Shown here in pieces: positions 14,110-29,100 of a stretch of 64,000 bases of DNA (its first letter is position 1; each line of letters begins with the position of its first letter). The DNA comes from Paragorgia papillata (lineage: Eukaryota > Cnidaria > Anthozoa > Scleralcyonacea > Coralliidae). The notes under the pieces are model-generated. The model was not told the DNA's origin. It worked only from the letters and a program-made list of their open reading frames with translations, and made no database searches. The DNA is taken from contig JAWNZC010000003.1 in assembly GCA_035771165.1 (NCBI GenBank), positions 576,501 through 640,500 of the forward strand, read 5' to 3'. The position numbers and the translations under genes were made by a program.

Positions 14110-17100
14110 TTGCATATTTCAGATTACCTCAGATATAAACACAATTATCTCAGGCGCTATTCTATACGATCTTTTTCAAATTTACATATGTTGTACAGAA
14201 TTTCATGCTCTTTAATATGGTATAAGTCTCCAGAGTGGCACAGACCCATGAAAAAACGCAGGCGAGCGTTAAACAAATTGCGGCGCGGCGTTATTAATGG
14301 GTTGCATGCGTTGCATATTTCAGATTACCTCAGATATAAACACAATTTTCTCAGGCGCTATTCTATACGATTTTCTTCAAATTTACATATGTTGTACAGA
14401 CTTTCATGTTCTTTAATGTAGTGTAAGTCTCCAGAGTGGCACAGACCCGTGAACGACGCAGGCGAGCTTTAAACAAATTGCGGCGCGGCGTTATTAATAC
14501 CACTGACGGGGTTGCATGCGTTGCATATTTCAGATTACCTCAGATATAAACACAATTTTCTCAGGCGCTATTCTATACGATTTTCTTGAAATTTACATAT
14601 GTTGTACAGAATTTCATGCTCTTTAATTTGGTATAAGTCTCCAGAGTGGCACAGACCCATGAAAAAACGCAGGCGAGCGTTAAACAAATTGCGGCGCGGC
14701 GTTATTAATGGGTTGCATGCGTTGCATATTTCAGATTACCTCAGATATAAACACAATTTTCTCAGGCGCTATTCTATACGATTTTCTTCAAATTTACATA
14801 TGTTGTACAGACTTTCATGTTCTTTAATGTAGTGTAAGTCTCCAGAGCGGCACAGACCCGTGAAACGACGCAGGCGAGCTTTAAACAAATTGCGGCGCGG
14901 CGTTATTAATACCACTGACGGGGTTGCATGCGTTGCATATTTCAGATTACCTCAGATATAAACACAATTTTCTCAGGCGCTATTCTATACTATTTTCTTG
15001 AAATTTACATATGTTGTACAGAATTTCATGCTCTTTAATTTGGTATAAGTCGCTAGAGTGGCATAGACCCATGAACGACGCAGGCGAGCTTTAAACAAAT
15101 TGCGGCGCGGCCTCATTAATACGGCTGACGGGGGTTGCCTTGCATATTTCAGATTACCTCAGATATAAACACAATTATCTCAGGCGCTATTCTATACGAT
15201 CTTTTTCAAATTTACATATGTTGTACAGAATTTCATGCTCTTTAATATGGTATAAGTCGCCAGAGTGGCACAGACCCATGAACGACGCCGGCGAGCTTTA
15301 AACAAATTGCGGCGCGGCGTCATTAATACGACTGACGGTGGTTGCCTTGCATATTTCAGATTACCTCAGATATAAACACAATTATCTCAGGCGCTATTCT
15401 ATACGATCTTTTTCAAATTTACATATGTTGTACAGAATTTCATGCTCTTTAATATGGTATAACGACGCCGGCGAGCTTTAAACAAATTGCGGCGCGGCGT
15501 CATTAATACGACTGACGGTGGTTGCCTTGCATATTTCAGATTACCTCAGATATAAACACAATTATATCAGGCGCTATTCTATACGATTTTTTTGAAATTT
15601 TCATATGTTGTACAGAATTTCATGCTCTTTAATCTGGTATAAGTCTCCAGAGTGGCACAGACCCATGAAAAAACGCAGGCGAGCGTTTAAACAAATTGCG
15701 GCGCGGCGTTATTAATGGGTTGCATGCGTTGCATATTTCAGATTACCTCAGATATAAACACAATTTTCTCAGGCGCTATTCTATACGATTTTCTTGAAAT
15801 TTACATATGTTGTACAGAATTTCATGCTCTTTAATTTGGTATAAGTCGCTGGAGTGGCATAGACCCATGAACGACGCAGGCGAGCTTTAAACAAATTGCG
15901 GCGCGGCCTCATTAATGGGTTGCATGCCTTGCATATTTCAGATTACCTCAGATATAAACACAATTATCTCAGGCGCTATTCTATACGATTTTCTTCAAAT
16001 TTACATATGTTGTACAGAATTTCATGCTCTTTAATATGGTATAAGTCGCTAGAGTGGCATAGACCCATGAACGACGCAGGCGAGCTTTAAACAAATTGCG
16101 GCGCGGCGTTATTAATGGGTTGCATGCGTTGCATATTTCAGATTACCTCAAATATAAACACAATTATCTCAGGCGCTATTCTATACGATCTTTTTCAAAT
16201 TTACATATGTTGTACAGAATTTCATGCTCTTTAATATGGTAGTAAGTCTCCAGAGTGGCACAGACCCATGAAACGACGCAGGCGAGCTTTAAACAAATTG
16301 CGGCGCGGCGTTATTAATGGGTTGCATGCGTTGCATATTTCAGATTACCTCAGATATAAACACAATTTTCTCAGGCGCTATTCTATACGATTTTCTTCAA
16401 ATTTACATATGTTGTACAGAATTTCATGTTCTTTAATATGGTATAAGTCTCCAGAGTGGCACAGACCCATGAACGACGCAGGCGAGCTTTAAACAAATTG
16501 CGGCGCGGCGTTATTAATACCACTGACGGGGTTGCATGCGTTGCATATTTCAGATTACCTCAGATATAAACACAATTTTCTCAGGCGCTATTCTATACGA
16601 TCTTTTTGAAATTTACATATGTTGTACAGAATTTCATGCTCTTTAATATGGTATAAGTCGCTAGAGTGGCATAGACCCATGAACGACGCAGGCGAGCTTT
16701 AAACAAATTGCGGCGCGGCCTCATTAATACGGCTGACGGGGGTTGCCGTTGCATATTTCAGATTACCTCAGATATAAACACAATTATCTCAGGCGCTATT
16801 CTATACGATCTTTTTCAAATTTACATATGTTGTACAGAATTTCATGCTCTTTAATATGGTATAAGTCTCCAGAGTGGCACAGACCCATGAAAAAACGCAG
16901 GCGAGCGTTTAAACAAATTGCGGCGCGGCGTTATTAATGGGTTGCATGCGTTGCATATTTCAGATTACCTCAGATATAAACACAATTTTCTCAGGCGCTA
17001 TTCTATACGATTTTCTTCAAATTTACATATGTTGTACAGACTTTCATGTTCTTTAATGTAGTGTAAGTCTCCAGAGTGGCACAGACCCGTGAACGACGCA

Positions 17101-20100
17101 GGCGAGCTTTAAACAAATTGCGGCGCGGCGTAATTAATACCACTGACGGGGGTTGCATGCGTTGCATATTTCAGATTACCTCAGATATAAACACAATTTT
17201 CTCAGGCGCTATTCTATACGATTTTCTTGAAATTTACATATGTTGTACAGAATTTCATGCTCTTTAATTTGGTATAAGTCGCTAGAGTGGCATAGACCCA
17301 TGAACGACGCAGGCGAGCTTTAAACAAATTGCGGCGCGGCCTCATTAATACGGCTGACGGGGGTTGCCTTGCATATTTCAGATTACCTCAGATATAAACA
17401 CAATTATCTCAGGCGCTATTCTATACGATCTTTTTCAAATTTACATATGTTGTCCAGAATTTCATGCTCTTTAATATGGTATAAGTCGCCAGAGTGGCAC
17501 AGACCCATGAACGACGCAGGCGAGCTTTAAACAAATTGCGGCGCGGCGTCATTAATACGACTGACGGTGGTTGCCTTGCATATTTCAGATTACCTCAGAT
17601 ATAAACACAATTATATCAGGCGCTATTCTATACGATTTTTTTGAAATTTTCATATGTTGTACAGAATTTCATGCTCTTTAATTTGGTATAAGTCGCTAGA
17701 GTGGCATAGACCCATGAACGACGCAGGCGAGCTTTAAAACAAATTGCGGCGCGGCCTCATTAATACGGCTGACGGGGGTTGCCTTGCATATTTCAGATTA
17801 CCTCAGATATAAACACAATTATCTCAGGCGCTATTCTATACGATTTTTTTTCAAATTTACATATGTTGTACAGAATTTCATGCTCTTTAATATGGTATAA
17901 GTCTCACGCAGGCGAGCTTTAAACAAATTGCGGCGCGGCGTCATTAATGACGGTTGCATGCCTTGCATATTTCAGATTACCTCAGATATAAACACAATTA
18001 TATCAGGCGCTATTCTATACGATTTTTTTGAAATTTTCATATGTTGTACAGAATTTCATGCTCTTTAATCTGGTATAAGTCTCCAGAGTGGCACAGACCC
18101 ATGAAAAACGCAGGCGAGCGTTAAACAAATTGCGGCGCGGCGTTATTAATGGTTGCGGGGGTTGCGTTGCATATTTCAGATTACCTCAGATATAAACACA
18201 ATTTTCTCAGGCGCTATTCTATACGATTTTCTTGAAATTTACATATGTTGTACAGAATTTCATGCTCTTTAATTTGGTATAAGTCGCTAGAGTGGCATAG
18301 ACCCATGAACGACGCAGGCGAGCTTTAAACAAATTGCGGCGCGGCGCGGCTCATTAATACGGCTGACGGGGGTTGCCTTGCATATTTCAGATTACCTCAG
18401 ATATAAACACAATTATCTCAGGCGCTATTCTATACGATCTTTTTCAAATTTACATATGTTGTACAGAATTTCATGCTCTTTAATATGGTATAAGTCTCCA
18501 GAGTGGCACAGACCCATGAAAAAACGCAGGCGAGCGTTAAACAAATTGCGGCGCGGCGTTATTAATGGGTTGCATGCGTTGCATATTTCAGATTACCTCA
18601 GATATAAACACAATTTTCTCAGGCGCTATTCTATACGATTTTCTTCAAATTTACATATGTTGTACAGACTTTCATGTTCTTTAATGTAGTGTAAGTCTCC
18701 AGAGTGGCACAGACCCGTGAACGACGCAGGCGAGCTTTAAACAAATTGCGGCGCGGCGTTATTAATACCACTGACGGGGTTGCATGCGTTGCATATTTCA
18801 GATTACCTCAGATATAAACACAATTTTCTCAGGCGCTATTCTATACGATTTTCTTGAAATTTACATATGTTGTACAGAATTTCATGCTCTTTAATTTGGT
18901 ATAAGTCTCCAGAGTGGCACAGACCCATGAAAAAAACGCAGGCGAGCGTTTAAACAAATTGCGGCGCGGCGTTATTAATGGGTTGCATGCGTTGCATATT
19001 TCAGATTACCTCAGATATAAACACAATTTTCTCAGGCGCTATTCTATACGATTTTCTTCAAATTTACATATGTTGTACAGACTTTCATGTTCTTTAATGT
19101 AGTGTAAGTCTCCAGAGTGGCACAGACCCGTGAACGACGCAGGCGAGCGTTAAACAAATTGCGGCGCGGCGTTATTAATACCACTGACGGGGGTTGCGTT
19201 GCATATTTCAGATTAAATCAGATATAAACACAATTTTCTCAGGCGCTATTCTATACGATTTTCTTGAAATTTACATATGTTGTACAGAATTTCATGCTCT
19301 TTAATATGGTATAAGTCGCTAGAGTGGCATAGACCCATGAACGACGCAGGCGAGCTTTAAACAAATTGCGGCGCGGCCTCATTAATACGGTTGCACCTTG
19401 CATATTTCAGATTACCTCAGATATAAACACAATTATCTCAGGCGCTATTCTATACGATCTTTTTCAAATTTACATATGTTGTACAGAATTTCATGCTCTT
19501 TAATATGGTATAAGTCTCCAGAGTGGCACAGACCCATGAAAAAACGCAGGCGAGCGTTAAACAAATTGCGGCGCGGCGTTATTAATGGGTTGCATGCGTT
19601 GCATATTTCAGATTACCTCAGATATAAACACAATTTTCTCAGGCGCTATTCTATACGATTTTCTTCAAATTTACATATGTTGTACAGACTTTCATGTTCT
19701 TTAATGTAGTGTAAGTCTCCAGAGTGGCACAGACCCGTGAACGACGCAGGCGAGCTTTAAACAAATTGCGGCGCGGCGTTATTAATACCACTGACGGGGT
19801 TGCATGCGTTGCATATTTCAGATTACCTCAGATATAAACACAATTTTCTCAGGCGCTATTCTATACGATTTTCTTGAAATTTACATATGTTGTACAGAAT
19901 TTCATGCTCTTTAATTTGGTATAAGTCGCTAGAGTGGCATAGACCCATGAACGACGCAGGCGAGCTTTAAACAAATTGCGGCGCGGCCTCATTAATACGG
20001 CTGACGGGGGTTGCCTTGCATATTTCAGATTACCTCAGATATAAACACAATTATCTCAGGCGCTATTCTATACGATCTTTTTCAAATTTACATATGTTGT

Positions 20101-23100
20101 ACAGAATTTCATGCTCTTTAATATGGTATAAGTCGCCAGAGTGGCACAGACCCATGAACGACGCCGGCGAGCTTTAAACAAATTGCGGCGCGGCGTCATT
20201 AATACGACTGACGGTGGTTGCCTTGCATATTTCAGATTACCTCAGATATAAACACAATTATATCAGGCGCTATTCTATACGATTTTTTTGAAATTTTCAT
20301 ATGTTGTACAGAATTTCATGCTCTTTAATTTGGTATAAGTCGCTAGAGTGGCATAGACCCATGAACGACGCAGGCGAGCTTTAAAAAAATTGCGGCGCGG
20401 CCTCATTAATACGGCTGACGGGGGTTGCCTTGCATATTTCAGATTACCTCAGATATAAACACAATTATCTCAGGCGCTATTCTATAGGATTTCTTCAAAT
20501 TTACATATGTTGTACAGAATTTCATGCTCTTTAATCTCGTATAAGTCTCCAGAGTGGCACAGACCCATGAAAAAACGCAGGCGAGCTTTAAACAAATTGC
20601 GGCGCGGCGTCATTAATACGACTGACGGTGGTTGCCTTGCATATTTCAGATTACCTCAGATATAAACACAATTATATCAGGCGCTATTCTATACGATTTT
20701 TTTGAAATTTTCATATGTTGTACAGAATTTCATGCTCTTTAATCTGGTATAAGTCTCCAGAGTGGCACAGACCCATGAAAAAACGCAGGCGAGCGTTAAA
20801 CAAATTGCGGCGCGGCGTTATTAATGGGTTGCATGCGTTGCATATTTCAGATTACCTCAGATATAAACACAATTTTCTCAGGCGCTATTCTATACGATTT
20901 TCTTGAAATTTACATATGTTGTACAGAATTTCATGCTCTTTAATTTGGTATAAGTCGCTAGAGTGGCATAGACCCATGAACGACGCAGGCGAGCTTTAAA
21001 CAAATTGCGGCGCGGCCTCATTAATACGGCTGACGGGGGTTGCCTTGCATATTTCAGATTACCTCAGATATAAACACAATTATCTCAGGCGCTATTCTAT
21101 ACGATCTTTTTCAAATTTACATATGTTGTACAGAATTTCATGCTCTTTAATATGGTATAAGTCTCCAGAGTGGCACAGACCCATGAAAAAACGCAGGCGA
21201 GCGTTAAACAAATTGCGGCGCGGCGTTATTAATGGGTTGCATGCGTTGCATATTTCAGATTACCTCAGATATAAACACAATTTTCTCAGGCGCTATTCTA
21301 TACGATTTTCTTCAAATTTACATATGTTGTACAGAATTTCATGCTCTTTAATTTGGTATAAGTCGCTAGAGTGGCATAGACCCATGAACGACGCAGGCGA
21401 GCTTTAAACAAATTGCGGCGCGGCCTCATTAATACGGCTGACGGGGGTTGCCGTGCATATTTCAGATTACCTCAGATATAAACACAATTATCTCAGGCGC
21501 TATTCTATACGATCTTTTTCAAATTTACATATGTTGTACAGAATTTCATGCTCTTTAATATGGTATAAGTCTCCAGAGTGGCACAGACCCATGAAAAAAC
21601 GCAGGCGAGCGTTAAACAAATTGCGGCGCGGCGTTATTAATGGGTTGCATGCGTTGCATATTTCAGATTACCTCAGATATAAACACAATTTTCTCAGGCG
21701 CTATTCTATACGATTTTCTTCAAATTTACATATGTTGTACAGACTTTCATGTTCTTTAATGTAGTGTAAGTCTCCAGAGTGGCACAGACCCGTGAACGAC
21801 GCAGGCGAGCTTTAAACAAATTGCGGCGCGGCGTTATTAATACCACTGACGGGGTTGCATGCGTTGCATATTTCAGATTACCTCAGATATAAACACAATT
21901 TTCTCAGGCGCTATTCTATACGATTTTCTTGAAATTTACATATGTTGTAGAGAATTTCATGCTCTTTAATTTGGTATAAGTCGCTAGAGTGGCATAGACC
22001 CATGAACGACGCAGGCGAGCTTTAAACAAATTGCGGCGCGGCCTCATTAATACGGCTGACGGGGGTTGCCTTGCATATTTCAGATTACCTCAGATATAAA
22101 CACAATTATCTCAGGCGCTATTCTATACGATCTTTTTCAAATTTACATATGTTGTACAGAATTTCATGCTCTTTAATATGGTATAAGTCGCCAGAGTGGC
22201 ACAGACCCATGAACGACGCCGGCGAGCTTTAAACAAATTGCGGCGCGGCGTCATTAATACGACTGACGGTGGTTGCCTTGCATATTTCAGATTACCTCAG
22301 ATATAAACACAATTTTCTCAGGCGCTATTCTATACGATTTTCTTCAAATTTACATATGTTGTACAGACTTTCATGTTCTTTAATGTAGTGTAAGTCTCCA
22401 GAGTGGCACAGACCCGTGAACGACGCAGGCGAGCTTTAAACAAATTGCGGCGCGGCGTTATTAATACCACTGACGGGGTTGCATGCGTTGCATATTTCAG
22501 ATTACCTCAGATATAAACACAATTTTCTCAGGCGCTATTCTATACGATTTTCTTGAAATTTACATATGTTGTACAGAATTTCATGCTCTTTAATTTGGTA
22601 TAAGTCGCTAGAGTGGCATAGACCCATGAACGACGCAGGCGAGCTTTAAACAAATTGCGGCGCGGCCTCATTAATACGGCTGACGGGGGTTGCCTTGCAT
22701 ATTTCAGATTACCTCAGATATAAACACAATTATCTCAGGCGCTATTCTATACGATCTTTTTCAAATTTACATATGTTGTACAGAATTTCATGCTCTTTAA
22801 TATGGTATAAGTCGCCAGAGTGGCACAGACCCATGAACGACGCCGGCGAGCTTTAAACAAATTGCGGCGCGGCGTCATTAATACGACTGACGGTGGTTGC
22901 CTTGCATATTTCAGATTACCTCAGATATAAACACAATTATATCAGGCGCTATTCTATACGATTTTTTTGAAATTTTCATATGTTGTACAGAATTTCATGC
23001 TCTTTAATTTGGTATAAGTCGCTAGAGTGGCATAGACCCATGAACGACGCAGGCGAGCTTTAAAAAAATTGCGGCGCGGCCTCATTAATACGGCTGACGG

Positions 23101-26100
23101 GGGTTGCCTTGCATATTTCAGATTACCTCAGATATAAACACAATTATCTCAGGCGCTATTCTATACGATCTTTTTCAAATTTACATATGTTGTACAGAAT
23201 TTCATGCTCTTTAATATGGTATAAGTCTCCAGAGTGGCACAGACCCATGAAAAAACGCAGGCGAGCGTTAAACAAATTGCGGCGCGGCGTTATTAATGGG
23301 TTGCATGCGTTGCATATTTCAGATTACCTCAGATATAAACACAATTTTCTCAGGCGCTATTCTATACGATTTTCTTCAAATTTACATATGTTGTACAGAC
23401 TTTCATGTTCTTTAATGTAGTGTAAGTCTCCAGAGTGGCACAGACCCGTGAACGACGCAGGCGAGCTTTAAACAAATTGCGGCGCGGCGTTATTAATACC
23501 ACTGACGGGGTTGCATGCGTTGCATATTTCAGATTACCTCAGATATAAACACAATTTTCTCAGGCGCTATTCTATACGATTTTCTTGAAATTTACATATG
23601 TTGTACAGAATTTCATGCTCTTTAATATGGTATAAGTCGCTAGAGTGGCATAGACCCATGAACGACGCAGGCGAGCTTTAAACAAATTGCGGCGCGGCCT
23701 CATTAATACGGCTGACGGGGGTTGCCTTGCATATTTCAGATTACCTCAGATATAAACACAATTATCTCAGGCGCTATTCTATACGATCTTTTTCAAATTT
23801 ACATATGTTGTACAGAATTTCATGCTCTTTAATATGGTATAAGTCTCCAGAGTGGCACAGACCCATGAAAAAACGCAGGCGAGCGTTAAACAAATTGCGG
23901 CGCGGCGTTATTAATGGGTTGCATGCGTTGCATATTTCAGATTACCTCAGATATAAACACAATTTTCTCAGGCGCTATTCTATACGATTTTCTTCAAATT
24001 TACATATGTTGTACAGACTTTCATGTTCTTTAATGTAGTGTAAGTCTCCAGAGTGGCACAGACCCGTGAACGACGCAGGCGAGCTTTTAAACAAATTGCG
24101 GCGCGGCGTTATTAATACCACTGACGGGGTTGCATGCGTTGCATATTTCAGATTACCTCAGATATAAACACAATTTTCTCAGGCGCTATTCTATACGATT
24201 TTCTTGAAATTTACATATGTTGTACAGAATTTCATGCTCTTTAATTTGGTATAAGTCGCTAGAGTGGCATAGACCGATGAACGACGCAGGCGAGCTTTAA
24301 ACAAATTGCGGCGCGGCCTCATTAATACGGCTGACGGGGGTTGCCTTGCATATTTCAGATTACCTCAGATATAAACACAATTATCTCAGGCGCTATTCTA
24401 TACGATTTTTTTGAAATTTTCATATGTTGTACAGAATTTCATGCTCTTTAATTTGGTATAAGTCGCTAGAGTGGCATAGACCCATGAACGACGCAGGCGA
24501 GCTTTAAAAAAATTGCGGCGCGGCCTCATTAATACGGCTGACGGGGGTTGCCTTGCATATTTCAGATTACCTCAGATATAAACACAATTATCTCAGGCGC
24601 TATTCTATACGATCTTTTTCAAATTTACATATGTTGTACAGAATTTCATGCTCTTTAATATGGTATAAGTCTCCAGAGTGGCACAGACCCATGAAAAAAC
24701 GCAGGCGAGCGTTTAAACAAATTGCGGCGCGGCGTTATTAATGGGTTGCATGCGTTGCATATTTCAGATTACCTCAGATATAAACACAATTTTCTCAGGC
24801 GCTATTCTATACGATTTTCTTCAAATTTACATATGTTGTACAGACTTTCATGTTCTTTAATGTAGTGTAAGTCTCCAGAGTGGCACAGACCCGTGAACGA
24901 CGCAGGCGAGCTTTAAACAAATTGCGGCGCGGCGTTATTAATACCACTGACGGGGTTGCATGCGTTGCATATTTCAGATTACCTCAGATATAAACACAAT
25001 TTTCTCAGGCGCTATTCTATACGATTTTCTTGAAATTTACATATGTTGTACAGAATTTCATGCTCTTTAATATGGTATAAGTCGCTAGAGTGGCATAGAC
25101 CCATGAACGACGCAGGCGAGCTTTAAACAAATTGCGGCGCGGCCTCATTAATACGGCTGACGGGGGTTGCCTTGCATATTTCAGATTACCTCAGATATAA
25201 ACACAATTATCTCAGGCGCTATTCTATACGATCTTTTTCAAATTTACATATGTTGTACAGAATTTCATGCTCTTTAATATGGTATAAGTCTCCAGAGTGG
25301 CACAGACCCATGAAAAAACGCAGGCGAGCGTTAAACAAATTGCGGCGCGGCGTTATTAATGGGTTGCATGCGTTGCATATTTCAGATTACCTCAGATATA
25401 AACACAATTTTCTCAGGCGCTATTCTATACGATTTTCTTCAAATTTACATATGTTGTACAGACTTTCATGTTCTTTAATGTAGTGTAAGTCTCCAGAGTG
25501 GCACAGACCCGTGAACGACGCAGGCGAGCTTTAAACAAATTGCGGCGCGGCGTTATTAATACCACTGACGGGGTTGCATGCGTTGCATATTTCAGATTAC
25601 CTCAGATATAAACACAATTTTCTCAGGCGCTATTCTATACGATTTTCTTGAAATTTACATATGTTGTACAGAATTTCATGCTCTTTAATTTGGTATAAGT
25701 CGCTAGAGTGGCATAGACCGATGAACGACGCAGGCGAGCTTTAAACAAATTGCGGCGCGGCCTCATTAATACGGCTGACGGGGGTTGCCTTGCATATTTC
25801 AGATTACCTCAGATATAAACACAATTATCTCAGGCGCTATTCTATACGATCTTTTTCAAATTTACATATGTTGTACAGAATTTCATGCTCTTTAATATGG
25901 TATAAGTCGCCAGAGTGGCACAGACCCATGAACGACGCCGGCGAGCTTTAAACAAATTGCGGCGCGGCGTCATTAATACGACTAACGGTGGTTGCCTTGC
26001 ATATTTCAGATTACCTCAGATATAAACACAATTATATCAGGCGCTATTCTATACGATTTTTTTGAAATTTTCATATGTTGTACAGAATTTCATGCTCTTT

Positions 26101-29100
26101 AATTTGGTATAAGTCGCTAGAGTGGCATAGACCCATGAACGACGCAGGCGAGCTTTAAAAAAATTGCGGCGCGCCCTCATTAATACGGCTGACGGGGGTT
26201 GCCTTGCATATTTCAGATTACCTCAGATATAAACACAATTATCTCAGGCGCTATTCTATACGATCTTTTTCAAATTTACATATGTTGTACAGAATTTCAT
26301 GCTCTTTAATATGGTATAACGACGCCGGCGAGCTTTAAACAAATTGCGGCGCGGCGTCATTAATACGACTGACGGTGGTTGCCTTGCATATTTCAGATTA
26401 CCTCAGATATAAACACAATTATATCAGGCGCTATTCTATACGATTTTTTTGAAATTTTCATATGTTGTACAGAATTTCATGCTCTTTAATCTGGTATAAG
26501 TCTCCAGAGTGGCACAGACCCATGAAAAAAACGCAGGCGAGCGTTAAACAAATTGCGGCGCGGCGTTATTAATGGGTTGCATGCGTTGCATATTTCAGAT
26601 TACCTCAGATATAAACACAATTTTCTCAGGCGCTATTCTATACGATTTTCTTGAAATTTACATATGTTGTACAGAATTTCATGCTCTTTAATTTGGTATA
26701 AGTCGCTAGAGTGGCATAGACCCATGAACGACGCAGGCGAGCTTTAAACAAATTGCGGCGCGGCCTCATTAATACGGCTGACGGGGGTTGCCTTGCATAT
26801 TTCAGATTACCTCAGATATAAACACAATTATCTCAGGCGCTATTCTATACGATCTTTTTCAAATTTACATATGTTGTACAGAATTTCATGCTCTTTAATA
26901 TGGTATAAGTCTCCAGAGTGGCACAGACCCATGAAAAAACGCAGGCGAGCGTTTAAACAAATTGCGGCGCGGCGTTATTAATGGGTTGCATGCGTTGCAT
27001 ATTTCAGATTACCTCAGATATAAACACAATTTTCTCAGGCGCTATTCTATACGATTTTCTTCAAATTTACATATGTTGTACAGACTTTCATGTTCTTTAA
27101 TGTAGTGTAAGTCTCCAGAGTGGCACAGACCCGTGAACGACGCAGGCGAGCGTTAAACAAATTGCGGCGCGGCGTTATTAATGGGTTGCATGCGTTGCAT
27201 ATTTCAGATTACCTCAGATATAAACACAATTTTCTCAGGCGCTATTCTATACGATTTTCTTGAAATTTACATATGTTGTACAGAATTTCATGCTCTTTAA
27301 TTTGGTATAAGTCGCTAGAGTGGCATAGACCCATGAACGACGCAGGCGAGCTTTAAACAAATTGCGGCGCGGCCTCATTAATACGGCTGACGGGGGTTGC
27401 CTTGCATATTTCAGATTACCTCAGATATAAACACAATTATCTCAGGCGCTATTCTATACGATCTTTTTCAAATTTACATATGTTGTACAGAATTTCATGC
27501 TCTTTAATATGGTATAAGTCTCCAGAGTGGCACAGACCCATGAAAAAACGCAGGCGAGCGTTTAAACAAATTGCGGCGCGGCGTTATTAATGGGTTGCAT
27601 GCGTTGCATATTTCAGATTACCTCAGATATAAACACAATTTTCTCAGGCGCTATTCTATACGATTTTCTTCAAATTTACATATGTTGTACAGACTTTCAT
27701 GTTCTTTAATGTAGTGTAAGTCTCCAGAGTGGCACAGACCCGTGAACGACGCAGGCGAGCTTTAAACAAATTGCGGCGCGGCGTTATTAATACCACTGAC
27801 GGGGTTGCATGCGTTGCATATTTCAGATTACCTCAGATATAAACACAATTTTCTCAGGCGCTATTCTATACGATTTTCTTGAAAATTTACATATGTTGTA
27901 CAGAATTTCATGCTCTTTAATTTGGTATAAGTCGCTAGAGTGGCATAGACCCATGAACGACGCAGGCGAGCTTTAAACAAATTGCGGCGCGGCCTCATTA
28001 ATACGGCTGACGGGGTTGCCTTGCATATTTCAGATTACCTCAGATATAAACACAATTATCTCAGGCGCTATTCTATACGATCTTTTTCAAATTTACATAT
28101 GTTGTACAGAATTTCATGCTCTTTAATATGGTATAAGTCGCTAGAGTGGCATAGACCCATGAACGACGCAGGCGAGCTTTAAACAAATTGCGGCGCGGCC
28201 TCATTAATACGGCTGACGGGGGTTGCCTTGCATATTTTCAGATTACCTCAGATATAAACACAATTATCTCAGGCGCTATTCTATACGATCTTTTTCAAAT
28301 TTACATATGTTGTACAGAATTTCATGCTCTTTAATATGGTATAAGTCTCCAGAGTGGCACAGACCCATGAAAAAACGCAGGCGAGCGTTAAACAAATTGC
28401 GGCGCGGCGTTATTAATGGGTTGCATGCGTTGCATATTTCAGATTACCTCAGATATAAACACAATTTTCTCAGGCGCTATTCTATACGATTTTCTTCAAA
28501 TTTACATATGTTGTACAGACTTTCATGTTCTTTAATGTAGTGTAAGTCTCCAGAGTGGCACAGACCCGTGAACGACGCAGGCGAGCTTTAAACAAATTGT
28601 GGCGCGGCGTTATTAATACCACTGACGGGGGTTGCATGCGTTGCATATTTCAGATTACCTCAGATATAAACACAATTTTCTCAGGCGCTATTCTATACGA
28701 TTTTCTTGAAATTTACATATGTTGTACAGAATTTCATGCTCTTTAATTTGGTATAAGTCGCTAGAGTGGCATAGACCCATGAACGACGCAGGCGAGCTTT
28801 AAACAAATTGCGGCGCGGCCTCATTAATACGGCTGACGGGGGTTGCCTTGCATATTTCAGATTACCTCAGATATAAACACAATTATCTCAGGCGCTATTC
28901 TATACGATCTTTTTCAAATTTACATATGTTGTACAGAATTTCATGCTCTTTAATATGGTATAAGTCGCCAGAGTGGCACAGACCCATGAACGACGCCGGC
29001 GAGCTTTAAACAAATTGCGGCGCGGCGTCATTAATACGACTGACGGTGGTTGCCTTGCATATTTCAGATTACCTCAGATATAAACACAATTATATCAGGC